This document shows, in pieces, positions 43,899 through 54,209 of a stretch of DNA of 64,000 nt. The DNA is from Arthonia radiata. Taxonomy: Eukaryota; Ascomycota; Arthoniomycetes; Arthoniales; Arthoniaceae. The stretch is from the NCBI GenBank assembly GCA_002989075.1, contig PSQN01000017.1, positions 806,001-870,000 on the forward strand. The letters run 5' to 3'. The notes under the pieces are model-generated. The model did no database searches. It was not told where the DNA came from and saw only the letters and a program-made list of their open reading frames with translations. A program made the position numbers and the translations under genes. Numbering within the stretch: position 1 is the stretch's first letter; every line of letters begins with the position of its first letter.

Positions 43899-46889
43899 AT
43901 GCCTCCTCGAGTCGCTCGCAGCTCAGTCTCGCAGTCCTTCTCCAAGAAGCCCACATCCAACCGCCACAACATTAAACGCAAATCTCGTGGTCAAGATGCT
44001 TTTGCACTTGCTTCAGCCTCTGATCCAGATCACGTAATGGTCAGACAGCACAGACTAGGCGAGAGCGAGCTTGACGTCGAGGAGCCCCGCAAAAAGCGTC
44101 AGCGTATGCTTGACGAAGAGACTGATGATGAAGATGACGAGCCAGCAAGCAATGCGAGGCGCATGCAGCAAAAGAACGCCAACAAGGAGCAAAGAGGTCC
44201 AGATGGCTTCTCAGAAGAGAATGAGGCTAGTGGCAGCGACGGAGAAGGCAATCATTGGAGGATTGGGCCTGGCGAGGAGGATGGCGACGACGAGAGTGTG
44301 GACAGCGATGAGGCTTTCGGTGACAGCGACGAGGAAAAGTTCGAGGGGCACACTTTCAGGGGAAGTAAGAGTATGAAGAACCGTCCAAAGAAACGCCCAG
44401 CACCAGAAAGCACGGATGACGAAGGGCTTGGTGGCGTCAATCTCAACGAAGAAGAGCCAGGCCAAGCAGATGGCGATGAGAGTGATGACAGCCTTGGCTC
44501 GGACGCTGTCGATTTGGCTACGGCTTTAGACCAGTACGATGAGGATGATGAGGATGACAAGCATGAAGATAGAGAAACAGAGGACGAGCGATCGGTCACA
44601 GCCCAGAGACCTGTCCGCAAGCCGGCAGCCACGGACGATTGGGCTGGCTTCAGTGACTCCGATGCTTCAGACACTCCGACGCAGCAGAGATTTGAGTCTG
44701 AAGACGAGGGCGAAGAGTCGCCACACACAGACGAGGAAGTGTATGAGGCGAAGCCTTCCAAATCACTGAGAGATATAGCCGCGTCATTTGCAAGTCCGGA
44801 GGACCAGCTCGCAAAAGGTTCAGAGCAGGGCGGAGAAGACAATGATCAGAACAACGGAGAAGATCCTAAATTACAAGCCCTCTTAGCAGCCGTTCGTCAA
44901 CGATTTCCAAACGTCAAGATACCAAAGTTAAGCAAGAAAGACATGGCCCCAGCTGAGCCTCTGTCCAAACGTCAGCAGGATCGAATAGACCGGAGTGCCG
45001 CATATAAGAAAGCTAAAGAGACGCTCGACCGCTGGCAAGACACGGTAAAGCAGAATCGGCGAGCAGAGCATCTCCACTTCCCTCTTGTAGATCCTGAGGA
45101 GCAGCATCCCCAAGGTGAGCATAAGATCATGCCAGCTACAACAAGTCAGCCTCGCAACGATCTCGAACATGCCATCGAAGGCATCTTACAAGAGAGCGGG
45201 CTGGCGAACAAGCAGCCGAAGCCTGATGAGGACGACAATGAAGAGGCGGGTGACGAGCTACCGGAGCAGAAGAAATTGTCGAAGCGAGAAGAGCGCGAGC
45301 GTCTCATGGAATTGCGCAAGGCTCGTGAGATGATCTTCAGAGAGGAACAACGTTCCAAGCGCATCAAGAAGATTAAAAGCAAGGCTTATCGGCGAATCCA
45401 CCGAAGGGAGAGGGATCGCAACGACCAGGCAGAGCAAGCGGAGAGACAGATGTTAATAGCAGACGGCATGCTTTCCGAAGACGAGGATGAGCGCGAGAAA
45501 CACGACAGAAGGCGTGCCGTAGAGCGCATGGGCAGTCGACATAAGAACAGCAGGTGGGCCAAGAGCCTCAAAACGACAGGTCGCGCTGCTTGGGACGAGG
45601 ATGCAAAAGATGCGGTGAATGGCATGAATGCTCGTGACCAGGAGATTCGGTTACGCATGCCACCAAGCCAAGACGACTCTGGTTCTTCTGTTGACGGAGT
45701 GGACTCGGAGGACGACGATGCTCAATTTCAGCTTCGTGAGAAGGTTGACCAGATGGCCGCTCCAGAAGAAGAGGAGCCCAAGTCGAAGCTGGCCTCAATG
45801 AAATTCATGCAAAGGGCAGACGAAGCACAGCGCAAGCGTAATGAAGAGGACCTGCAGCGGCTTCGACAAGACTTATGGGAGGAAGGTGAGGGGGGCAATT
45901 CTGAGCCAGAAGTCAATATGGGCAGACGCATATTCGGGCCTCAACAGTCTCAGCCTCAACCTGCGAAACCCACAGTTCAGCGCAATGAGCTGGAAGAGCC
46001 TGAATCGTCCGATGAAGAACGTGCCGTTCCGAAGGGAGAAGACGGGGAAGACGATGTCGTTCAGCAGAAGCCGGACTCCGCTCGCGCTTCAAGGTCAGAG
46101 CCAAAGACGAACAGACAGAGTCTCCAAATGCCAGGCAGGGGCGCGTCTCAAGTACCGAAGATTACGAACAGCATGTCCGCGGCCTCGTCACGTGAGCCAT
46201 CTGCTGATCGACCCAACGGCACTCACGACGCAACCGCGTCATCCACGGCCGCAGTGAACGAAACCCCGGCTAACACCAACAACTGGACCACCGTCCCCTT
46301 CTCGACTCCCTCACCCGATCCACACGCCGACTCCCCCAGCAACAACCACATTGCCCAAGACTCCGAAGCCGCCTCCGACGCCGGCGACGCCGACCTCTCC
46401 CTCGCACCCCAAGACATCGACCAAGCAGCCCTCGTAGCCAAAGCCTTCGGCTTCGACACCTCCGCCTCCAAATCCTTCACCCAAGAAAAAGCCGCCGCCG
46501 AATCCTCCGAAGACGACCACTTCCAGTCCACCGCCCTCCCCGGCTGGGGCACATGGGCCGGCGAAGGGCTCTCCCAGCGCGCGATCGAGCATTCTGCCCG
46601 TCGCTCTCAAAGCTTCATCAAGAAAACGCAAGGCGGCGTGACCAAGGAGAAGCGGAAGGACAAAGGCAAGAAGAACGTCATCCTGAGTGAGAAGAAGGTG
46701 AGGAAGAATGGGAAATACCTTGCAGGCAATCTGCCGCATCCGTATGAGAGTCGAGAGCAGTATGAGCGGAGTTTGCGGGTGCCGGTGGGGCCGGAGTGGA
46801 GTCCTAAGGAGAGTTTTCAGCGGATGACGAAGCCGCGGGTTATGGTTAGGCAGGGGGTTGTGAGGCCGATGAGGAAGCCGCTGGGTTGA
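43899..46889 (+). CDS. UTP14: U3 snoRNP protein Utp14
   Basis: A single exon from the ATG at 43899 encodes 996 aa (the frame is open farther upstream but without an ATG). The N-terminal half is highly acidic, with Asp/Glu/Ser runs. A basic coiled-coil stretch follows (LSKREERERLMELRKAREMIF, then KKIKSKAYRRIHRRERDRN), the Utp14 core. The C-terminus has LPGWGTWAGEG and ends HPYESREQYERSLRVPVGPEW...MTKPRVMVRQG, which is diagnostic. Utp14 belongs to the small-subunit processome in the nucleolus and activates the DEAH helicase Dhr1 during 18S rRNA maturation. A low-complexity Ala/Ser/Pro region lies about residues 770-870. Confidence 0.95.
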   Translation: MPPRVARSSVSQSFSKKPTSNRHNIKRKSRGQDAFALASASDPDHVMVRQHRLGESELDVEEPRKKRQRMLDEETDDEDDEPASNARRMQQKNANKEQRGPDGFSEENEASGSDGEGNHWRIGPGEEDGDDESVDSDEAFGDSDEEKFEGHTFRGSKSMKNRPKKRPAPESTDDEGLGGVNLNEEEPGQADGDESDDSLGSDAVDLATALDQYDEDDEDDKHEDRETEDERSVTAQRPVRKPAATDDWAGFSDSDASDTPTQQRFESEDEGEESPHTDEEVYEAKPSKSLRDIAASFASPEDQLAKGSEQGGEDNDQNNGEDPKLQALLAAVRQRFPNVKIPKLSKKDMAPAEPLSKRQQDRIDRSAAYKKAKETLDRWQDTVKQNRRAEHLHFPLVDPEEQHPQGEHKIMPATTSQPRNDLEHAIEGILQESGLANKQPKPDEDDNEEAGDELPEQKKLSKREERERLMELRKAREMIFREEQRSKRIKKIKSKAYRRIHRRERDRNDQAEQAERQMLIADGMLSEDEDEREKHDRRRAVERMGSRHKNSRWAKSLKTTGRAAWDEDAKDAVNGMNARDQEIRLRMPPSQDDSGSSVDGVDSEDDDAQFQLREKVDQMAAPEEEEPKSKLASMKFMQRADEAQRKRNEEDLQRLRQDLWEEGEGGNSEPEVNMGRRIFGPQQSQPQPAKPTVQRNELEEPESSDEERAVPKGEDGEDDVVQQKPDSARASRSEPKTNRQSLQMPGRGASQVPKITNSMSAASSREPSADRPNGTHDATASSTAAVNETPANTNNWTTVPFSTPSPDPHADSPSNNHIAQDSEAASDAGDADLSLAPQDIDQAALVAKAFGFDTSASKSFTQEKAAAESSEDDHFQSTALPGWGTWAGEGLSQRAIEHSARRSQSFIKKTQGGVTKEKRKDKGKKNVILSEKKVRKNGKYLAGNLPHPYESREQYERSLRVPVGPEWSPKESFQRMTKPRVMVRQGVVRPMRKPLG

Positions 46890-47205
46890 GTGGGCGGCAG
46901 AAGAGCACTAACGAGTTCACTTTCACGTTCGAAAACAAGGAATTAAGACAGTTGTGGTGATTTGATGCCATTCTGGGCAGGCTGTACCCTGTTTCCATGC
47001 AGCGATCTCGTAATTCGCTCTTCTAATGTCGTCATATTCGAGCCTCCACCACGTCGCTGATATAATCGTACAAGCTCGATATTCATCCAGCGCTCCAGAA
47101 CGCTCCGGAATCCTCATCACCCACACCGCCATCGAAACCATGCACCCACTCTCCTTTCTCCCGTATTCAATCTTCAAACCCCTCACCCACAACCCTCCCC
47201 ACCAC
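46890..47205. other. Convergent intergenic region
   Basis: About 316 bp separate the stops of UTP14 (+) and the proline-rich gene (-). They end in a CT-rich run (CCGCCTCCCCCTCCCCC, 47210-47230) that extends into the latter gene. No gene is seen. Confidence 0.5.
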
Positions 47206-48893
47206 CTACCGCCTCCCCCTCCCCCTCCCCCAGTCCCTCAACCGCCTCAAAATATCCCCCGCATCCTCCCTGCTCTCCCCAATAACCTCCCATGCATTAA
47301 CCCCCTTCCCCTGCTCCTCCACGATATACCCAACGCTCGCACACCCACTATACGCATGGCTCCCCCGCCCGCTCTCCTCGCGTTCTCTGCGCCTTGCCTC
47401 CTCCCGTATCTCATCCAACCTCAGCAACTCCTCATCGATCTTCAACTGATTCTCCGCGATCTTCCGCCGCTCCCCTGCCGTCGGCGGCGTGCTTTCCAGT
47501 GCTTCGGAGAGAGTTGGAGGAGTGCTGTAAGGGATGCCGGAGACGTACCATTCTTTGCACCTGTACCCGGTGGGACTGTTGGAGGGGATGAAGAAGCCCT
47601 GGTGTGTCTTGTACGGCAACCCCTTCGCGCGGTGGGAGGGGACAACCTCCGGGGGGAGTGTGGGGTAGCCGTCGCTGTCGCGGGTGTACCCGTAGACCGG
47701 GGGTTGGGTGCGGTCGTAGTTCAGTATGACGTTCGGGTCGAAATCAGGTTCGTAGTTTTTGTGCGAGCCCGGCATGGCGTCTGCGATGGTCGTGGAGGGG
47801 AGGGCGTGCGAGGTAGAGCCGAGCGCGCTGTTGGTGTCAGAGCTGTGGACGGCTTCCGTGGTAGTCGTGGCGGGAGTTCCAGGAGATTCAGGAGATTCAG
47901 GAGTGGCGAGCCGGTACCCGCCGTCAGCGGAGGCGTCGGGGTACCACTCCCCGTGTTCGTCGCGGTAGGGCATGCGCATGCGGCGCAGCTGGGGGATGGA
48001 GAGGATTTGGATGCGGGGGATTTCGTCGTTGGTGGAGCGGGAGGCTGTCGAAAGCGAGTGGGTGCTTGCACTTGAGGCGGCGTGCAAGCCTAAGCGAGGC
48101 GTTGAAGTCGAGGGCGTGATTGAACCGGTGTGAGAAGGTGGACCGGTAAGAGCGTGGGCACTTGCGGTAGTAATTGGCGGATTCAAGCCTAGTGGCGACG
48201 AGATGGCTGGCGCGGAGGTAAACGGGCCGCGCTGGAGCATGGGCGCGGAGATGGTGCGGCTGGGCTGGCGCGATTTGTGGAGGGGCATGACGCCGGACTT
48301 GTAGCTCAGGTCTTTGGGCGGTAGGGGTGGTGGGACCTTTCGAGGTGGGCGTGGCGGGTCTTTTGGGGGCACTGGTGGACGGTGGTCGTGGTGCGTGGGT
48401 TGCTGGGTGGACTGGGCGTGGGGTGTTAGCGGATCCCTAGGTTGAGGAAGGGTGTGGGAAGGTTGGAAGGAGGGAGGCGTAAGGATTGAGCGGGGTGTGA
48501 GAGTGAGGAGGGCAGATGAGGTTTGCTGGTGTGATGGAGGGTTTGGAGTGAGGGTTCTGATGTGATCGGTGAAGATGTGATGAGCGGGTCCTTGATGGCA
48601 GTGTCGGGATCTTGTGTGATAGGAGGATGGTATGGAATAGTGACATGCTGTAAGAGTACGGTGCTTGATGTGAGTGTGCACATACCGATGCTTGATGCCA
48701 CAAGGGCGGTGCTGGAGGAGGGCGCGCTGGCGGTGGCGGCGCTGATGAGGTCGTTGATGTAGTTGGCTTTCCTGCTGCCTGGCCGCGTTCCATGTTAGCA
48801 AATTCTACTTGTATGTGCGCTATCTACAGAACAACAAAGCAGCGACAGGGATGGTGCGCTGAAGGAACGATGGAGAAGGGAGATGGAAGACAT
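47206..48893 (-). CDS. proline-rich protein of unknown function
   Basis: The most consistent model is 48836-48893, 48686-48778 and 47206-48590, about 511 aa, all joins in phase. The 3' exon is well supported; the first exon (donor GTTGTT, branch TGCTAAC) is a guess. The second exon reads KANYINDLISAATASAP. The long exon has Pro/Arg runs (PPVPPKDPPRPPRKVPPPLPP, possible SH3 ligands), a Ser/Thr-rich middle, a conserved-looking core (YEPDFDPNVILNYDRTQPPVYGYTR, then GYRCKEWYVSGIPYSTPPTL), a coiled coil (ERRKIAENQLKIDEELLRLDEI) and a basic GRGRGRR end. I recognise no domain. A scaffold or SH3-ligand role is only a guess. Confidence 0.6.
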
Positions 48894-49149
48894 ACTTTAT
48901 GATGGCGGAGAACTAAGAGAGCGAAAGAGTGGGCCTCGAGAGCTGCCTGAGCAGGTTTGTTTTGATTGCTGCCTGCAGAAAGAGTGAAATGACATGAAGT
49001 GGGGAGAGGTGATTGCTTTGCTAAAGCGAGGCCACTTTCGAGCTGTTTAAGCGAAGTCCTTGATTAGGTGAGTACAGACGAGAGGAGATGGCGTAACCAA
49101 ATCCATATCTAAGTTAAAGCCTCACTTGTCTGGAGGGGAGGCTCTACTC

Positions 49150-50997
49150 TCATAGCATTACCACACCTACTCCTTCCATCTTGGACTCATCCGCAAAGCC
49201 TACACCATTGGGACTCTGAGGCGTTGGCGGGCCCATTCCAACGCCGCCGGCGATTGGCTTCATTCGCCAGTTGTACAGGTAGTAATGCAGGTTACCGTCG
49301 CCGGCTCCGAACAGCTGCTGGCTGAGGAACATTGGGTTGTCAAGAAGAGTCAGAGCGTTCACAACATCGAATCCCGCGCGTTTCGCCAGGATCAGCGCAT
49401 CTCGCATCAGCTGATTTAGACGCTTTTTTAGGGCACTGTTGTCTGCCTGTTGAGGAGCCTTCGACTTGCCGTTGGTGGCCGGTGCGGATTCGAAAGCAGT
49501 CTCGGTGCCGTAATAGAACAGATACGCCGCGCGGATAGTGTCGTGCTGTTTGTTGCCGATGACGGTAGATTCGAGCCGATAGAAAGAGAAGAAGTCGGTC
49601 AGTTTTTTCTTCTTTCCCTCTCCGCTTTCCACCACGTACGTGAACACCACACGCTCCATGCCTTTGTCTTTATTAGACTGATCCAACAGCCAATGCCGCA
49701 CTTCATCTTCACTAAACTGCTGTGAAAAGCGCATACGCTTGAGATACCGTCTCAATAGATCAGTCACCTGTGGCACGTCCTTTTCCTCCATCTCTCTCAG
49801 TCCTGGCAGGTCGGTCTCTTTTGGTAACTTGTATTTCGCGATCTGACGCTGCCGAGTCGAGCCTGGAGGACACCGTGTGAAATTGACCGCTTCGAGCTTC
49901 TCCCAGTCCAAGCTGCGGTGGTAGTATCGGCATGTCGAGACGGGTGTGGGTAGCATTGCTCCAGCTGTGTAAATAGCTTGCCAGATACCAACCTCGTGAC
50001 AGCGTCTTGTGATCTCCTTGATGAGAACTGGAGCTAATCGCTTGGAGCGTAGCTTCTTGTGAACGTTGAGGAAGTTGACTTCCGAGCATCCCACTTGAGC
50101 AGGCTCTGCAGGGCCTGACCCTTCTGAGGCGGGAGGGTATACGAGCAGGGTGATCGGCACGCCAGAGATGAAAGCCACAAGCTTTCGGGACTGTGTCGCT
50201 CTTATGCCAATGTGCCAGTATTTGCGCCAGCCGGGTGATTTAAGTGCCCTATTCTGGTATGAGTACGTGGCCTCTAACATGGTAGAAAGGGCTCTGTGAG
50301 CTGTAATTGGGATGACATACCAGTTCAGGAAAGATGCTGAGTATTTGAAGCGGAACATGGCTTCGTCGTCTTCGACGTAATTATAGTATAGCAATTCATA
50401 GACATCGTTTACCTGCTCACAAATCGATGGTCAGCAGTTGCTCTTCAACATCAGCAGACTCGCAGCCTTTCTTGTGTATCGCACAGGTGCTAGAAGTGGA
50501 GTTTGGGACATGTTCGTACCTCTTTCTCGTCTTCCAAGTCCATCGTAACCCACTCGAAGCCCTCAATGAGCGGGTATGGCTCTTTCGGCACGCTTGCAGG
50601 ATCTTCTGGTTTGATAGGGCCCTCCTTGACCTCTTCCTTCTTGTCATCTATTTTTGTTAGCTTGTGTCTGAATATCTTTCCCGGTCGCAATGGGACATAG
50701 GCACGTCAAAGACAATGGTGCTTCGTACCGTAGCGAGGGACTGGTTGTGTTCCCCAGAATTTGTGAGCTTCCATATTCCTGGGATCTTGGGCGGCTTGTG
50801 CTTGCTAGTACCTCGAAGTCAGCAAGTGAGCTCTTGAAACCTTAGACGGAGCGCAGGTGGCTTGCGCAACGACTTACAGCGTTATTGTTGAAGAGCGCTC
50901 TCACGTCGTTGAGGTTGAGCTTCTTGAGAGCTTGCTCGGCGGTAGAGGAGTCTTTAGTGCTGCCTGAATCTGGCTTGTCATCTTTGTCGGGCGCCAT
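49150..50997 (-). CDS. NMT1: N-myristoyltransferase, with an apparent 1-base insertion in exon 2
   Basis: Exons 50878-50997, 50729-50805, 50520-50647, 50321-50412 and 49150-50248 would encode 504 aa if one extra base were ignored. The protein has the NMT signatures FEWVTMDLEDEKE, YVEDDEAMFRFKYS, WALKSPGW (restored only after removing a 72-nt, stop-free intron), SEVNFLNVHKKLRSKRLAPVLI and the C-terminal GVGVVML, whose carboxylate acts in catalysis. It transfers myristate to N-terminal glycines of Arf, Gpa and other proteins. In exon 2, the reading MEAH-K must become FWGTQPVPRY, but four Ts at 50760-50763 (AAAA on the coding strand) shift the frame by one. NMT is essential in fungi, so a consensus error is the likeliest cause. 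Confidence 0.88.
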
Positions 50998-51434
50998 CTT
51001 GAGGGACGAAAGTGAACAAAATGAGCGACTTTAGGTATGAGTTCGAGGTCAACAGCGGAGGTGATGGAGAAGGTGCCTGAAGATCGTCAGAGCATTATTG
51101 CTCAGACACTTAGGTGAACTTGTGGGGCCCTGTCGATCCCCCGCCAGAGTCTATCTCAGCCCTAAATCTGGGGTCATCGAAGCCCCACTCTTGGGGGCTA
51201 AACCCACTCACAAACAGCCAGGGCGGGCATTGGTAGGAGGCAGGCCATGAACGCTGCAAAACCGATACAAGATACCAGTAGATATTTAGAGCTATGCGTG
51301 AGCATGAGCTGTTGATGTTGATACAGTCTACATACGTAGTAATAGTACATAACGCCCGTGCTGCGCTCTCCATGCATCAGAGCCCACGGACGCCAATCGC
51401 TCAAAGTGAAACAAGTAGAAGTGCTTTTGTGTCA
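50998..51434. other. Intergenic region upstream of NMT1
   Basis: About 440 bp separate the NMT1 start from the stop of the upstream, same-strand CM1-motif gene. It should hold the NMT1 promoter. I see no other gene. Confidence 0.5.
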
Positions 51435-54209
51435 TTACCGTTGCCGTGACGGTTCTGTCCGCTGCTGAGTCGCTTCACCGCCACGTCCTCTGCGTGGAAA
51501 CTCCGTCAGATCACTTGCTTCCCTGCCGTTGCCCATAGCCGGTTTCACAGGCGTTCTGGTGGCGCTTACTTGGGCGACCTTTGTGGAAGCGAGACCAGCA
51601 GAGCTCTTCGACTCACGTTGTGGCTGGCCTTTGTTACTACTATCTTGGCCAACGCCCTGATCAGGTTGCCGCTGAGGAGTCGACATTATCGGAATACCGG
51701 TCGAGATGCCCGTGGAAGGTGTTTTGCGCTCATTGCCCACCAGATCAAGATGTGGCATCGCAGCTTTGGCAGCATCCATGAATGAGCTACTTCTACTCCC
51801 TGCGGCGATGTCGTCCTCGCCATTGCTCTGCGTGATCTTCCTTCGCTGCTGTGTTGGGCTGTTAGGAGGCGACTTTTGGGATGCGCTGCTTCTCCTCCGA
51901 TGGAAGAATTTACGCGTGCGGAGGCTGAGGGAGCTGGTGGGGCCTTGGCTAGAAGTAGGGGAAAGAGCTGGTCCAGATGGCGGTGTGTGGAATGAGTTGC
52001 TCGAGTCACTGCGCGTATTGACCGGAGCACTGTTGCTGTTTCGGCGCGCGAATTTGGAGACACGTTGTCGCAAAGTATCCGTGGGGCGCGCCATACCACC
52101 GTTGGGGTCTGACCTCGAGGGTAAGGTAGCATGCTTTGGAGGCTCAGGTGGGGCGTCACTTGGAGGTTGAGGTGGCACAAATTGCTCAGTAGGCGTTCCT
52201 GGGGGAGCGCGTCGTGGAGTGGCTGGGCGACTTCCGCCAGCGAGATGAACGGTACGGCTTGGCGGTCTGTCAGTGCCAGGTAGGCGGGGTAGTCTCGCGG
52301 TTTGAGGCGTCAAGGCGTGGGCATCCTCCGAAGGCGAATTAGCTTGTCCCTGCAATGCAGGAGATCGAGACTCGAAGAAGGATTGTTGAGTCGGAGTCGC
52401 ACTGATGCTCCGACGACGTGGTACAGGGCGGCCCTCCAGGGCGACTGAAGCGCCATGGCGAGATCTTGATGATGCGCTTCTTTGTTGATAGGTGAGGTTT
52501 GCCGACTGCCCCGAGACTTCTGTGTCAAAGGTGTTGTTACGGTGCAGGTGGGAAGGCCTTTGACGCGATCGAGGTGTAGTTTCGGCTTCATCAGAATTGT
52601 AGCTTTCCGTAGGTGATCGCGGTGGCTGGTAGTGGTTGCCCATAGGTGGAGGATTGAGTCCATTGCCGGATCTTGTAGCTTGCAAAGCTGCACCGCTCCT
52701 GAAAAGACTGCTATCTGATGTGGAGAGTGTTGGTCGCTGTGCTCGAAGCTCGCCCTCGTTGAAAGCGAGAGAAGGAGACTCGCTTGACGGTGTCACAGGA
52801 AGTTCGCGCTTGCTTTTGTCCGCAATGACTGATGATGATGAATGCGTTGAGGGTCTTGTAGTGTCCCTGGTGAGCATGGTGTCAGGTGTGGGCGGGAAGA
52901 CATTTTGGCCATAGACGGAGTCGGCTGTAAACGGCTGTGCATATTCTCCAGGTTCATGACCATGCGTTCTTCTCGGCCGTTGCTCGCGCTCTTTCTTGAC
53001 GGCAGCGAATTCAGCGGGCACACTGTCATGGATAACGCTGCTCAATGACTGATACTGTGACATTCGAGGGCTGCTACGGGATGAGGAGGGTTTCGGTGAC
53101 CGTTGCGCGGGCACGGTGCCGTCGTTTACCCATTGATTTGTTCTTGCGCGGCGCGACCGTTCTGAAGCAGACGAGTCCAGAGCGGGCGACTCGGGAGGTG
53201 CTGCCATCGCTTGTTCGTCACCCGGTGTATCAGTCTGGTCGTCTCTACCGTACAGACTCTTGAATTCGCTCTCGCTTATTTCACTCAGCGCAGGTGAGCG
53301 AAGCATCTCATCGCTGAGATCCACTTCTTCGTCCTCTAATGATTGAGCACCCAGTGTGCCGAAGCTTGGTATGGGCCTTATCTGTCGATTCCCATCCATG
53401 TATTGACTGCGAAGTGTGTGCGCGCCAGTCTGCTCAGTGTTCAGGAAAGAGGGCGCTTGTCTGATTTTAGGTCGTGGCGTCGATGACATTTCCGCCATGT
53501 GCGCTGAGACCTCAGGAGACACTGACAAGCGATTAGGATCCTGACGTCGTCGTTTGGAGCGTTGCTTCTCGTTGGGTGTCTGAGTAGGGTCGATGTCAAT
53601 GCCTCGAGGGTCAATCTGCTCTGATAGCGCTTCCGAGGCGCCTTGCGGGTCTTGTAGCATGCGCACCTTCTCTTCCAGATCGCAAATAATCATCACCGCC
53701 TCATCGATAGCCTTGTCGCGTTTGTCCAGCTCTTGCAACAGATCCTCATTGACCTCCAGTAGCTCAGCATTGTCGTCTCGAAGCTGCGGCAGCTCTTCCA
53801 ACTTCTTCTCGAGCTCGCCGACCTTCTCTCGCCTGTGGTATACTTCTAGCTTGAGATCGAAGTTCTGCTTAGAGAGCTTGTCAAGCTGCTCTTCCGCTTC
53901 CCTTGCGCCCAGTAGTCTTCCACCGCCAGCTGGGCTACCGGCTGAGTTGCTGGTGCGACGTGTGTGAGAAGAGACGCGCTGAGACATCGCTTGAGCGGCG
54001 TTGGCAGGCGACGACTGGAATGTGCGCGTGCTGACGCGACGTGCGGGAGGAGAAGGCTCATCGGCGAATATGGCATCGTCGCGCCCGGGGTTGTTTCGCT
54101 TGGGTACGCTGTCTGGATCGCTCTGCTTGCTGTTGGTACTGCTGCGCGCATTCTCGGCTTTCCTCTCGCGAAGGCGGTTCTGCAAGTACTCGGATTCGTA
54201 GGTTGCCAT
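51435..54209 (-). CDS. CM1 (centrosomin motif 1) microtubule-organising protein
   Basis: A single exon encodes 924 aa starting MATYESEYLQNRLRERKAEN. A predicted coiled coil at about 102-182 (AEEQLDKLSKQNFDLKLEV, then HRREKVGELEKKLEELPQLRD) is the CM1/Cnn_1N motif that binds gamma-tubulin complexes. The remaining 740 residues are Ser/Pro/Arg-rich and probably disordered, with many SP and TP sites and a basic C-terminus. In fungi, CM1 proteins of the Mto1/ApsB and Pcp1/Spc110 types anchor gamma-tubulin complexes at spindle pole bodies, septa or other organising centres. Which of these it corresponds to cannot be decided by eye. The lack of other long coiled coils argues against a Spc110-type spacer. 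Expected partners: gamma-tubulin small complex. Confidence 0.85.
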   Translation of the reverse strand: MATYESEYLQNRLRERKAENARSSTNSKQSDPDSVPKRNNPGRDDAIFADEPSPPARRVSTRTFQSSPANAAQAMSQRVSSHTRRTSNSAGSPAGGGRLLGAREAEEQLDKLSKQNFDLKLEVYHRREKVGELEKKLEELPQLRDDNAELLEVNEDLLQELDKRDKAIDEAVMIICDLEEKVRMLQDPQGASEALSEQIDPRGIDIDPTQTPNEKQRSKRRRQDPNRLSVSPEVSAHMAEMSSTPRPKIRQAPSFLNTEQTGAHTLRSQYMDGNRQIRPIPSFGTLGAQSLEDEEVDLSDEMLRSPALSEISESEFKSLYGRDDQTDTPGDEQAMAAPPESPALDSSASERSRRARTNQWVNDGTVPAQRSPKPSSSRSSPRMSQYQSLSSVIHDSVPAEFAAVKKEREQRPRRTHGHEPGEYAQPFTADSVYGQNVFPPTPDTMLTRDTTRPSTHSSSSVIADKSKRELPVTPSSESPSLAFNEGELRAQRPTLSTSDSSLFRSGAALQATRSGNGLNPPPMGNHYQPPRSPTESYNSDEAETTPRSRQRPSHLHRNNTFDTEVSGQSANLTYQQRSASSRSRHGASVALEGRPVPRRRSISATPTQQSFFESRSPALQGQANSPSEDAHALTPQTARLPRLPGTDRPPSRTVHLAGGSRPATPRRAPPGTPTEQFVPPQPPSDAPPEPPKHATLPSRSDPNGGMARPTDTLRQRVSKFARRNSNSAPVNTRSDSSNSFHTPPSGPALSPTSSQGPTSSLSLRTRKFFHRRRSSASQKSPPNSPTQQRRKITQSNGEDDIAAGSRSSSFMDAAKAAMPHLDLVGNERKTPSTGISTGIPIMSTPQRQPDQGVGQDSSNKGQPQRESKSSAGLASTKVAQVSATRTPVKPAMGNGREASDLTEFPRRGRGGEATQQRTEPSRQR

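Noticed and set aside
47026-48075. Long plus-strand frame (349 aa) opposite the proline-rich gene
   Set aside because: Pro/Val/Gly-rich antisense reading of a biased coding region; no domain, and it starts in the UTP14/proline-rich intergenic region.
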